A stretch of 40,224 nt of DNA from Phycisphaerales bacterium (GTDB lineage Bacteria > Planctomycetota > Phycisphaerae > Phycisphaerales > SM1A02), in the NCBI GenBank assembly GCA_009691705.1, contig SIAR01000021.1, forward strand, positions 1 through 40,224, written 5' to 3'. Position numbers and translations under genes: made by a program. Positions 24,963-32,638 of this stretch are shown here, one piece after another (the stretch's first letter is position 1; each line of letters opens with the position of its first letter). The notes under the pieces are model-generated. The model ran no database searches, had not been told where the DNA came from, and saw nothing but the letters and a program-made list of their open reading frames with translations.

Positions 24963-27011
24963 TCAGGGCGCCCAGCCGCTGAGCATGCTGGCGAGGTCGC
25001 TTCCCCCCACCGTTCCATCACCGTCGATGTCGGCGACGCTGCCTGACGTTCCCCACGCTGAAAGCAGCACCGAGAGGTCGGCTCCATTCACCGATCCATC
25101 GCGGTTGAGATCTTGCGGCGCATAGACCGGCGGTAAATCGCCCTGCGAGAACATCGTCACCGAATAGGCACCCACCGAAATGAGCGCGCTCTGCGCAAGG
25201 CCGTCCCATGCCGTGGGTGAGGTCGAAGTTGTCAGACAGAGCGTGTTGGCGTAGTCAGCGCCATAACCCGTCCAGTCGCTGTTGAATCGGCACTTCCAAA
25301 GTCCGGAACGCGGCATTCCGATGCGGTAATTCAACTTTGGCGTTGCGGAGAAGTTTGCAATGATGATCGTGTCATCGAGCTCTCCACCATTCTGCCAGCG
25401 GTGATAGGCGATGAGCTTGTCTGTGTTGTTCACATGAAAAACATTGGTGCTGAATCCTGAAAGTCCGCGTGTCACTCCCGTTGCGTTCTTGCGAAGTGCC
25501 ACGAGATCTTGGTAGAGCTTGAAGACCCCCGCGAAGGTCGACTTGCGCGACCAATCGAGTGGAACGTCATCGCGAAACCACTCATCTTCGAGAAACTCCT
25601 GCCCTTGAAAAAGCAGCGGGATTCCAGGCGCACTCATCACAATCGCGGCGGCAAGGGTCGAACGCTTGCGGGCGTACCACGAACTGGCGTTGCCCGGCGA
25701 AATCTCTTCAGGCACGCGCTGCTTGCCATTAGCGACCTCGTCGTGACTCTCTGAATAAATGACGCGCTGCTGCATCGAGCCGTTGTATGAAAATGCGATC
25801 GCATCCCGCACCAAAAACATATTGCGATCCGCATCATTTGGCGTGATCGCCGCGGCGCGAATCTGTGGATAGAAACTCGCATCCCACTGACTGTCGAATC
25901 CTGCGCCACCTGCCCCAGTTGTCTTGGTCATGTACGACTCGACGGCCATGTCTTCTGCGACCATGATTTTCTGTGGCGCGACGGCGTCGACTTCGTTGTT
26001 GATCCACTGCAGCAGCGACCATCCATCGGCAATGTCTGGACCATCTTGACCCACGCGGCGGATGTACTTGGTTCCGTCCACTCGCAGACCGTCCATGCGA
26101 AACTCATTGAGCCACATCATGGCGTTGTCGCGCAGGTAAGTACGCACCTCACCGCGTCCGAAATCTGGTCGCGTATCGCCCCACGGTGTGTAAGCGCGGA
26201 AATCGTTGTAGAAGAAGACTCCTCCGAGACCGTTCTGCGACCAACCGTCGAACTGCCACATGTCCATATCGTTGGGACCGATGTGGTTGTAAACCACGTC
26301 ACAAGTCACTGCGATTCCGCGGGTATGGGCGGCATCGATGAACTCTTTGAGATCGTTTGGAGTTCCGTAGGCGCTCTCTACAGAAAATGGATACGAACCG
26401 TTGTAGCCCCACGAACGGTCTGTTGGAAACTCGCAGATCGGCATTAGCGCGATCGCATTCACGCCGAGTTCGACGAGGTGATCTAGTTTGGCAACGCACT
26501 GATCGAGCGATGCGGGCGGAAAGCCGCTCGTCGAAGTTCCAAACGTTCCGATGTGCATTTCGTACATCACCATTTTGTCCCAGGTCGGCAGGGCGAACGA
26601 GGCGTTCTGCCAGAGGTACGAGTTTGGGTCGTAGACAACCGAGTTGCCGATGGAACTCACTAGGTCACGGGCGCGCGGGTCATTCTTCCAAAGCAACTGC
26701 GTGCCGCGCTTGATGTAAAACTTGTACTGCGCTCCGGCTTGCACGAGTGGCACGTCGACCGACCAGTAGCCGTTGCCCTCGTTGAAAAGCGGTCGTGAAG
26801 TCGTGCTCCAGAAATTGAATGTGCCCCCGACGACCACTGTATCTGCGTTGGGAGCGAACGTACGAAAGGTCGTCCCGTTTCCACTCGCAGAGGTGTACGG
26901 GATCGCCCCAATACCAGGTCGCGTTGAAATCTGGGCCGTGGCTACCTGCGAGCAAAGTAAAATCGTGCCGTTGAGTGCGATGACCGCGAGCAAGTGGGCG
27001 CGAAACGGCAT
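24963..27011 (-). CDS. Secreted GH13 branching-enzyme-like glycosidase with dockerin-like C-terminus
   Basis: This enzyme of about 682 residues has a signal peptide ([20 protein letters not shown] onward, cleavage near VATAQ). Residues ~38-130 are a CBM48 domain ([22 protein letters not shown]). The GH13 domain (~145-600) shows the GlgB/GlgX-like pattern [47 protein letters not shown] with nucleophile near Asp312, MVAEDMA with Glu353, and [14 protein letters not shown] with Asp424. The last ~45 residues hold two calcium-loop repeats ([20 protein letters not shown] and [20 protein letters not shown]), as in dockerin type I and common planctomycete C-termini. Branching or debranching activity cannot be settled by eye, but export makes a role in external glucan processing likely. 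TAGGCT lies 8 bases before the start. Its stop is 10 bases from the convergent ATPase gene. Confidence 0.88.
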   Translation of the reverse strand: MPFRAHLLAVIALNGTILLCSQVATAQISTRPGIGAIPYTSASGNGTTFRTFAPNADTVVVGGTFNFWSTTSRPLFNEGNGYWSVDVPLVQAGAQYKFYIKRGTQLLWKNDPRARDLVSSIGNSVVYDPNSYLWQNASFALPTWDKMVMYEMHIGTFGTSTSGFPPASLDQCVAKLDHLVELGVNAIALMPICEFPTDRSWGYNGSYPFSVESAYGTPNDLKEFIDAAHTRGIAVTCDVVYNHIGPNDMDMWQFDGWSQNGLGGVFFYNDFRAYTPWGDTRPDFGRGEVRTYLRDNAMMWLNEFRMDGLRVDGTKYIRRVGQDGPDIADGWSLLQWINNEVDAVAPQKIMVAEDMAVESYMTKTTGAGGAGFDSQWDASFYPQIRAAAITPNDADRNMFLVRDAIAFSYNGSMQQRVIYSESHDEVANGKQRVPEEISPGNASSWYARKRSTLAAAIVMSAPGIPLLFQGQEFLEDEWFRDDVPLDWSRKSTFAGVFKLYQDLVALRKNATGVTRGLSGFSTNVFHVNNTDKLIAYHRWQNGGELDDTIIIANFSATPKLNYRIGMPRSGLWKCRFNSDWTGYGADYANTLCLTTSTSPTAWDGLAQSALISVGAYSVTMFSQGDLPPVYAPQDLNRDGSVNGADLSVLLSAWGTSGSVADIDGDGTVGGSDLASMLSGWAP

Positions 27012-27019
27012 ACCAACGA

Positions 27020-27025
27020 AGCCTA
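27020..27025 (-). promoter_or_regulatory. TAGGCT -10-like box, 8 bases before the start at 27011
   Basis: On the minus strand TAGGCT is followed by TCGTTGGT and the ATG, without a Shine-Dalgarno sequence. A weak TTAGGC lies 18 bases further upstream (27049-27044). This matches the boxes found before the other glucan genes. Confidence 0.35.
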
Positions 27026-27081
27026 CTTCCAACGGTGAGGGATGCCTAATTTTCTAGCCAATATCAGACAAAACCCCGCGA

Positions 27082-27741
27082 CTATGTGCCGCTCTCGAGT
27101 TGCTTGGAAAGCTCGATGCCACCAGGAGGCTGCGGGAACTTTCCGTTGAGAATGTCGACTACTGTGGCATCAGCGCCGTACGCAGCGGCATTCGCTTTCT
27201 CTTTGAACGTGACCCCTAGTCCGCCGATTGATGCCGCCCCGTAGAGGCCAGCTGCGCGAACGTAGGACTTCACCGGCGCGCCCGCGGCCCGCGTCGATAC
27301 CGTGTTCGTCGCGGCAGTCCCCTCCGCTCCTGCGCAGAAGTAACTGCCATCCGTGATGAACTTGTCGAATGCCGCGGCGTCTGAAAAAACCATCACTATG
27401 TCGAGATACTGCGCACCGATCAAAGCACCGAAATCTCCTTTGACCACGCCGATTGCGACCGGTGAGGACCATCCTGATGGAAGTTTCTTGACGGCGACTC
27501 CGCTACCACCCATCATTCCAAACACAACGCCGGCCTGAAAACACTTGACGAGTGCGACGCCAACGGCCGATTTGAGTTCCTCTTTAGGAATCGGGTTTCC
27601 AGATGTCTGCACGCTTTGAAAAGCTTCGCTGCCTTCGGTGATGTGACTGAGAATCGGACTCTGTGATGAGCAACCGCTGCCTGCAACCAGCACGAGCGAC
27701 GCGAGAAATAATCCGAGTGACGCGATGACGATCCTTGTCAT
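27082..27741 (-). CDS. SYLF-domain (Ysc84-like) lipoprotein
   Basis: This 219-residue protein begins with a lipoprotein signal (MTRIVIASLGLFLASLVLVA, then GSGC as lipobox, cysteine at about residue 24). The remainder matches the SYLF/Ysc84 family: a helical lead-in, AVGVALVKCFQAGVVFGMMGGSGVAVKK, PVAIGVVKGDFGALIGAQYLDIVMVFSDAAAFDKF, and a C-terminal AAGLYGAASIGGLGVTFKEK with AAAYGADATVVDILNG. SYLF domains bind lipids in eukaryotes; the bacterial role is not settled but is thought to be at the envelope. The start is supported by GGAG about 9 bases upstream; upstream in-frame codons to 27813 are unlikely. Downstream (27012-27081) there is only the promoter region of the GH13 gene and no clear terminator. 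Confidence 0.85.
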   Translation of the reverse strand: MTRIVIASLGLFLASLVLVAGSGCSSQSPILSHITEGSEAFQSVQTSGNPIPKEELKSAVGVALVKCFQAGVVFGMMGGSGVAVKKLPSGWSSPVAIGVVKGDFGALIGAQYLDIVMVFSDAAAFDKFITDGSYFCAGAEGTAATNTVSTRAAGAPVKSYVRAAGLYGAASIGGLGVTFKEKANAAAYGADATVVDILNGKFPQPPGGIELSKQLESGT

Positions 27742-27823
27742 GGTGAGATCTCCGAGGTGCGAATGCGGCGCATCCTTAATGCGCTGACGCATGGAGTCTA
27801 ACCATTCGCGCACTTTGAAGTGC

Positions 27824-28876
27824 TCAGACGCACGCCCCCCATGCGCTCAGGACTGCCGCGAGGTCTGCACCATCTGTGCTGCCGTCGCCGTTGGTGTCGC
27901 CGCCGGCAGTTCCCCATCCACCGAGAACGGTTGCGAGATCGGCTCCGTCGATGACGCCGTCGCCGTTTAGGTCTGCTGGGCAGGATGGCGGCACGACTGG
28001 GCAGTCTGGCTCAGCCGCGTCAACCACAACGACCGCATACTGATTGGCCGCGATCGAGGCAAAGTTCACTAGGCGCGGTTCGGCAAGGTTGGCGCTTCCA
28101 GCACCGAGTCCTCCGATGACTTGGTTCGATACCCAGTCGTGCCCACCACCATTGATCATCGCACAGACTTTGATGTTTTTCTGTGTTGCTGCGTCATATC
28201 CCATGAGAGCGAGTGGGATCGCAACTTCGACACCGGTGGCGACACCCGAGCCATCCGCACTGCCACCGTCGGCGCCGACTCCGAGGATGTTCGAATTGTT
28301 GAGAGCGACCTTGACTCCATACTTCACGTTGTCGATCGCGACCGTTCCAGGTGCTCCGCTGCCAATATAGGCACCGATTCCGCCGCCGCCGGTGAGAATC
28401 TGCGCGATGTTTGCGTACAACGTGGTGGGCGTTCCGCCACACGTGGTCGTGAGGTAGAAGTTTGCCGAGAAACACTCGTCGAACTTCATTCCATCACCAA
28501 CGCCAGCAGCGCTCTCGCCGAGTCGGTTGAGACCGTTGAAGTCAACATCGGCGTTGTCGCCGCGCACCGAGTTCTGACCACCGACACCGCTATCGATGAA
28601 CAGTTCGAGTTTGTTGAAGTTGCTCTCGAGATTTCCTCCAAAGAACAGATACAGCACTCCGCCATCAATTGTGGCGTAGCAGTTGTCGAGCTCAGATCCA
28701 TTGGCGGCGTTGACCAACCCGAGGTTTGAGTCGCCAAAGCCAGTCGTTGTGTTCTGGACCGCGAGCGCTGCTCCAAACGCGTTATCGCGACTGCCGTCGA
28801 CAACGATTTGGCCGAGAACTGACGGCACGAGAGTGAGTGCTGTCACGATAGACACGATAGCGATCTGGGTAATCAT
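27824..28876 (-). CDS. Secreted protein with dockerin-like C-terminal repeats
   Basis: This 350-residue protein has a signal peptide (MITQIAIVSIVTALTLVPSVLG). The body (about residues 25-285) is beta-rich and Asn/Gly-rich, with segments such as LDNCYATIDGGVLYLFFGGNLE, LELFIDSGVGGQNSV and VEVAIPLALMGY. It looks like a surface or extracellular beta-sandwich, but I cannot name the family. The last ~50 residues carry two EF-hand-like calcium repeats (CPADLNGDGVIDGADLATVL and DTNGDGSTDGADLAAVLSAW), the dockerin-like tail common in planctomycete secreted proteins. An AGGAGA lies 5 bases before the ATG. A promoter-like pair (TTGCTG, 16 bases, TATCTT) lies upstream. A longer reading from 28963 would not keep the signal peptide N-terminal. 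Confidence 0.75.
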   Translation of the reverse strand: MITQIAIVSIVTALTLVPSVLGQIVVDGSRDNAFGAALAVQNTTTGFGDSNLGLVNAANGSELDNCYATIDGGVLYLFFGGNLESNFNKLELFIDSGVGGQNSVRGDNADVDFNGLNRLGESAAGVGDGMKFDECFSANFYLTTTCGGTPTTLYANIAQILTGGGGIGAYIGSGAPGTVAIDNVKYGVKVALNNSNILGVGADGGSADGSGVATGVEVAIPLALMGYDAATQKNIKVCAMINGGGHDWVSNQVIGGLGAGSANLAEPRLVNFASIAANQYAVVVVDAAEPDCPVVPPSCPADLNGDGVIDGADLATVLGGWGTAGGDTNGDGSTDGADLAAVLSAWGACV

Positions 28877-28895
28877 TGCTGTCTCCTTGTTCCCA

Positions 28896-28923
28896 AAGAT
28901 AGCCCAATGGATGGCTGCAGCAA
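28896..28923 (-). promoter_or_regulatory. Candidate promoter for the dockerin-tailed protein gene
   Basis: On the minus strand TTGCTG (28923-28918), 16 bases, then TATCTT (28901-28896), about 20 bases before the ATG at 28876 and upstream of its AGGAGA ribosome binding site. It lies in the 102-base gap after the TPR lipoprotein gene. Confidence 0.4.
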
Positions 28924-28978
28924 AATACCGTTGCAAAAATGCCAAGTAAACAAGTCGCCCCATGCGCGACCGGCGCTC

Positions 28979-30142
28979 TCAAGGACCTACAGCAGCAACT
29001 GCAACGCCCGCGATGGCGAGGTGCGCGGCCTGAGTTCGAAGCAGCAGATCACGAGCGAGTTTTCGATTTGGATCGACCTGGCATGCCTTTGCGAGCACCG
29101 TTGCAGCGGCTTCCAAGTCGCCTCGACGCTCGAGGATGACTCCCTTGAGTAGATAACCATCACAAAGAGTTGGATTGCGTGCCATGAGCCGGTCGGCGCA
29201 GGCTTCGGCACGGGGTGCATCCCCAATGAGCCAAGCGATGTACCCAAGGGTGAGGTCATGCTCGAGCGTGTAACCCGCTTTGCTCGACGCTGGGGCGTTT
29301 TCGAGGCGAACGAGCATGTCACGCGCTTCATGGCCGCGATTGGTTAGCACCAGACAGCGAGCTCGCATTCGAAGCAAATCTTCCCGTTGGGAGGTCTCAG
29401 GTGGCAGTGTGGCTAGCGCGGTCAGGCAGCGGTCCCATTGCTCGGCATTGAATGCGACGACTGCGGCATCCTCCTGATAGAGCATTGGATCAGGAGCAAG
29501 TGTCACGGCGAGTTCGATGAAGTGAAGCGCCTCTACATCGTCACCCTCCGCTGCTGCAATCTCAGATCGCAGATGGGCGAGAGCTGAGTTGAATTCAAAG
29601 TGGCAAAGCGAGTCATCGACGAGTTGCTTCGCCTCACTGACCCGACCCAGCACGAGCAATGTCTCTGCCTCGCTCAAGAGATAGTGGGTGTTCGAGGGCT
29701 CGATCGCGAGCGCGACCGAATAGTTGGCAAGTGCCTCGTCATCGCGACCCCACCGTTGATAGACCACGCCCAAGTAGTACCGGCCCTCATCGCAACCAGG
29801 ATTGAGTTCACACGCCATCTTGAAATCGGTCGCCGCAGATTCGAGGCGTCCCATCTCGAGAACGATTCTCCCTCGCAACAGTCGCGCGTTGAAATCATCG
29901 GGAGTCACCGCCACAACCTTGTCAATGTGCTTTAGCGCAGCACTGAACTGACCCGCCTCGAGCGCCTGCTCTGCTTGGTCGGTCGCAACGCCAACCCCAA
30001 CGCGATCGAACCGCGTTTTCGCTGCCTTGCGCGCTTCGAGCCCCGCCGCGGATGGTCCTTTGCAGGCCGTGATTGCGCCAACGCTCAGAGTGAGCGCCGC
30101 CGCGAACGAGAGAGAATTGCTAAGGATGTGCGCGCGTTTCAC
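28979..30142 (-). CDS. TPR lipoprotein, possible secretin pilotin or assembly factor
   Basis: This 387-residue protein has a lipoprotein signal (MKRAHILSNSLSFAAALTLS, then the lipobox GAITAC with cysteine at about residue 27). From about residue 50 to 370 it consists of tandem TPR helical hairpins (AEQALEAGQFSAALKHIDKVV, ARLLRGRIVLEMGRLESAATDF, GRYYLGVVYQRWGRDDEALANY, LLKGVILERRGDLEAAATVL). Its ATG overlaps the secretin stop (ATGA), so both are translated together. TPR lipoproteins such as PilF/PilW help secretins assemble in the outer membrane. That role is inferred here from order and architecture. This one is longer than typical PilF (about 250 residues). It is the last gene of the leftward pilus operon. 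Confidence 0.8.
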   Translation of the reverse strand: MKRAHILSNSLSFAAALTLSVGAITACKGPSAAGLEARKAAKTRFDRVGVGVATDQAEQALEAGQFSAALKHIDKVVAVTPDDFNARLLRGRIVLEMGRLESAATDFKMACELNPGCDEGRYYLGVVYQRWGRDDEALANYSVALAIEPSNTHYLLSEAETLLVLGRVSEAKQLVDDSLCHFEFNSALAHLRSEIAAAEGDDVEALHFIELAVTLAPDPMLYQEDAAVVAFNAEQWDRCLTALATLPPETSQREDLLRMRARCLVLTNRGHEARDMLVRLENAPASSKAGYTLEHDLTLGYIAWLIGDAPRAEACADRLMARNPTLCDGYLLKGVILERRGDLEAAATVLAKACQVDPNRKLARDLLLRTQAAHLAIAGVAVAAVGP

Positions 30143-32085
30143 TTTGGACTCGTTGCTGGAGTTGGTGGTGCGACTGGAGTGAGCGTCTGGGCTGGCGAAA
30201 ACGTGCGGCGTTCCAAGAGTGTCTTGTCGATCTGATCTTGATAATCAGATCCAGGCATCGACAGCACGCGCTCACGCAACTGCTGCATGGCGGGCGACAC
30301 GGGTTTCATGCGAAGCGCGGCGTTCGAATAGAAAAGCGTCTTGGTGAGATCGCCATCTTGGTAGGCATCAAATGCATCCTGTTGATAGTTAGCAGTGACC
30401 TGCTCACGCGAGAATGGCAAGAGACCCGCGCGCGCACCGACGCGCACGTTTTCTGTGATCTCAAGCGAGTCACGACCCTCTTCGTAGAGTTTCTCATCTT
30501 CGATCACGGTCGGAGTCACCAAGAAGATGATCTCCTTGCGTTGCACTTGATCACCCTGGCCACCAGTGAGTCCACCGAGAAACGGAACCTCGCTCAACCC
30601 TGGCACCTGCTTGCGCTGCGTCACAATCTTGTCGCTGAAGAGTCCGCCAAGCACGACCGTTTGTCCGCTTCTCACCCGCACATTGGTGCGGATTTCTTGC
30701 TTGTTTTCGTCAGGAACCTCGGTGTAGGTTGGCGACGTTGGCAGACCGATTTGTCGCAGCTTGTAATCGGAGATGCTCGGCATGAGTTCCATGCGAATCA
30801 TCCCGTCATCCGAGATGAATGGACGAAAATGCAGGATGATTCCAGTGTCGAGAAAGTTCACCGTCTGGGTTGTACTGGTCTGGCTGACGGTGGACGTCAC
30901 ATACGCGACGCGCTCGCCAACTTCGACTGAGGCTCTTTGACGATTGAGACACGTCACGGCGGGACGAGCTAGCACCGTCGTGTCAGTGACGTCATCGAGA
31001 ATGTTGAGAAACACTGCCATGTCACCTGCGATGAGTCCCATCTTCACGTTCGCTGGAGGCGCGCCGGGGAGGCTCACGATGTTGCTCACTGCCCCCGCTT
31101 GGGCACTTGTGCTTGGGTAGGGTTTCGCTGTGCCGGTTCTGATCGCATCAGGGATGCCAAGCGGCGGAACTAGGTTCCCGAGCACTGAGTCGGTCACATT
31201 GTCGAAATTCAGATTGCCGATCGCGGCAAAGTCGACGCCATAGGCATTGTTCTCGTTGACGCTCGCCGAGACGATTGTGCACTCCACCCGCACCTGCTGG
31301 GGGGCAACGTCGATCTCTTTCAGCACGCGGGCGACTTCGTCAAGATTCGCCTCGTAGTCGCTCACCAAGATACGGGCGGTGAACGCATATTCGTCTGCGC
31401 CACCATTCGCGATTGTCGACTCAAACCCAGGGGTGACGAGTCCGCGCGCGGCGATCACTCCCTCTTTCGAGAGGATGGGCTTCACCAACGTTTCAGCATC
31501 GAGCGAACTGAGGAATTGCAGTGTGTAGACGCGCGTCGCGATCTTGCGGGCTGCCTTCTCTGACTCGGCAAACTCGACCTTTGTGTAGACGTAGATGAAC
31601 CCAGCTTCACGAACTGAGATGAGTCCATTCACCGACAAGATCGCTTCGAGCGCTTGATCAAATGGGACGTCGTAGAGATTGACAGAGACTTTTCCTTCGA
31701 CCTTGTCGCTCGCGACGATGTTCTGCTTGCTTCGAACCGCAAGCAGTTCGAGAAGTGAATCGATCTCGACGTTTTGGGCGGCGAGCGTAATGGTTCCGCT
31801 GGGTGAAATCTCGATCGTCGAATCTGCGGCGATCGACGGCTCGGTCGATTTTGATTCCTTTGGCGGCACGGTTGACTCTTGCACTGCACCCGTTGTCGGC
31901 GATTGCGACTTTGCGGCGACCGCTGTGCCAACGGGGGCGATCCCGCCGGGTGGAACGGTTGGTTCACTCTGACCGAACGCGCCGCTGTGCACGAGCAGCG
32001 TTGTCAAGGCAACCGCGAAGAACGAAACAGCAGTCCACCTGCAAATGGTGGGTTGACATCGTCCGAAGTTTTTCGGATGTGCCAT
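30139..32085 (-). CDS. Type IV pilus / type II secretion secretin (PilQ/GspD-like)
   Basis: This protein of about 648 residues is predicted to form the outer-membrane secretin ring through which the pilus passes. After a signal peptide (ending near GAFGQ, residue 38) there is a Pro/Thr/Ser-rich linker (~40-90) and then an STN/N0-like domain (NVEIDSLLELLAVRSKQNIV, DVPFDQALEAILSVNGL). An N1-like domain contains RVYTLQFLSSLDAETLVKPI and ILVSDYEANLDEVARVLKEID. The secretin core (~265-560) shows VRVECTIVSASVNEN, VGERVAYVTSTVSQT, LDTGIILHFRPFISDDG, VRSGQTVVLGGLFSDK and VPGLSEVPFLGGL. A helical tail of ~85 residues follows. The start could be ATG 32085 or GTG 32142, two bases after the FimT-like stop. 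Its stop overlaps the TPR lipoprotein start. Confidence 0.9.
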   Translation of the reverse strand: MAHPKNFGRCQPTICRWTAVSFFAVALTTLLVHSGAFGQSEPTVPPGGIAPVGTAVAAKSQSPTTGAVQESTVPPKESKSTEPSIAADSTIEISPSGTITLAAQNVEIDSLLELLAVRSKQNIVASDKVEGKVSVNLYDVPFDQALEAILSVNGLISVREAGFIYVYTKVEFAESEKAARKIATRVYTLQFLSSLDAETLVKPILSKEGVIAARGLVTPGFESTIANGGADEYAFTARILVSDYEANLDEVARVLKEIDVAPQQVRVECTIVSASVNENNAYGVDFAAIGNLNFDNVTDSVLGNLVPPLGIPDAIRTGTAKPYPSTSAQAGAVSNIVSLPGAPPANVKMGLIAGDMAVFLNILDDVTDTTVLARPAVTCLNRQRASVEVGERVAYVTSTVSQTSTTQTVNFLDTGIILHFRPFISDDGMIRMELMPSISDYKLRQIGLPTSPTYTEVPDENKQEIRTNVRVRSGQTVVLGGLFSDKIVTQRKQVPGLSEVPFLGGLTGGQGDQVQRKEIIFLVTPTVIEDEKLYEEGRDSLEITENVRVGARAGLLPFSREQVTANYQQDAFDAYQDGDLTKTLFYSNAALRMKPVSPAMQQLRERVLSMPGSDYQDQIDKTLLERRTFSPAQTLTPVAPPTPATSPK

Positions 32086-32144
32086 CAATGTGCGCAATTC
32101 CGCCTCAGCCGCCTCGCAGCGGTGTGTGGTGATGATCGGCACAC

Positions 32145-32618
32145 TTATGGCAATCCAATCGCATTTTCGAGCCGGATTTGTCCTGATGTTGGTTGCAACA
32201 CCAGATCAATGCGCTCGACGCCGCCCTCGGTGGATAGTTGAATTCGTGGCTCACGAGCATCAAGCCCAACATCGAGTGCGCCAGAATGATTGAATGGGAT
32301 TCCGCCCGGTGGGACATCGGTCACGGTGATTTTGACTCCATTTGCTTCGGAGAAACTACTACTGGTGAATCGCACGGTGCCACCGTCAGGGGGTCCAGCG
32401 ATGATGTAGCCGTCGGCAAGAAACCGAATCGTTGCCGGATTGGATGGATTCGCAATTGTCCACGCCTGTGCGTATTGGATGTCTGCCCAGAGTCGATGCT
32501 TGGCGGCCGCGAGCCGTCCCGCATCGTGGTCCGAGAACATAGGGATGGCGAGAGAAACGAGTATCGACAGGATGATCGTTGCGATTATCAGTTCAATCAG
32601 TGTGAATGCGCGGGACAT
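32145..32618 (-). CDS. GspH/FimT-like pseudopilin
   Basis: This 157-residue minor pilin has a class III signal MSRA^FTLIELIIATIILSILV, cut after Ala by prepilin peptidase and methylated on Phe; Glu5 of the mature form is present. The rest (residues 30-157) is beta-rich with DIQYAQAWTIANPSNPATIRF, typical of GspH/FimT. Minor pilins of this type prime pilus or pseudopilus assembly at the inner membrane. It lies 20 bases downstream of the large GspK/PilX-like gene in the leftward operon, with a GAGAAAG just before the start. Confidence 0.85.
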   Translation of the reverse strand: MSRAFTLIELIIATIILSILVSLAIPMFSDHDAGRLAAAKHRLWADIQYAQAWTIANPSNPATIRFLADGYIIAGPPDGGTVRFTSSSFSEANGVKITVTDVPPGGIPFNHSGALDVGLDAREPRIQLSTEGGVERIDLVLQPTSGQIRLENAIGLP

Positions 32619-32638
32619 AGTGCTTTCTCAAAGTGGTT

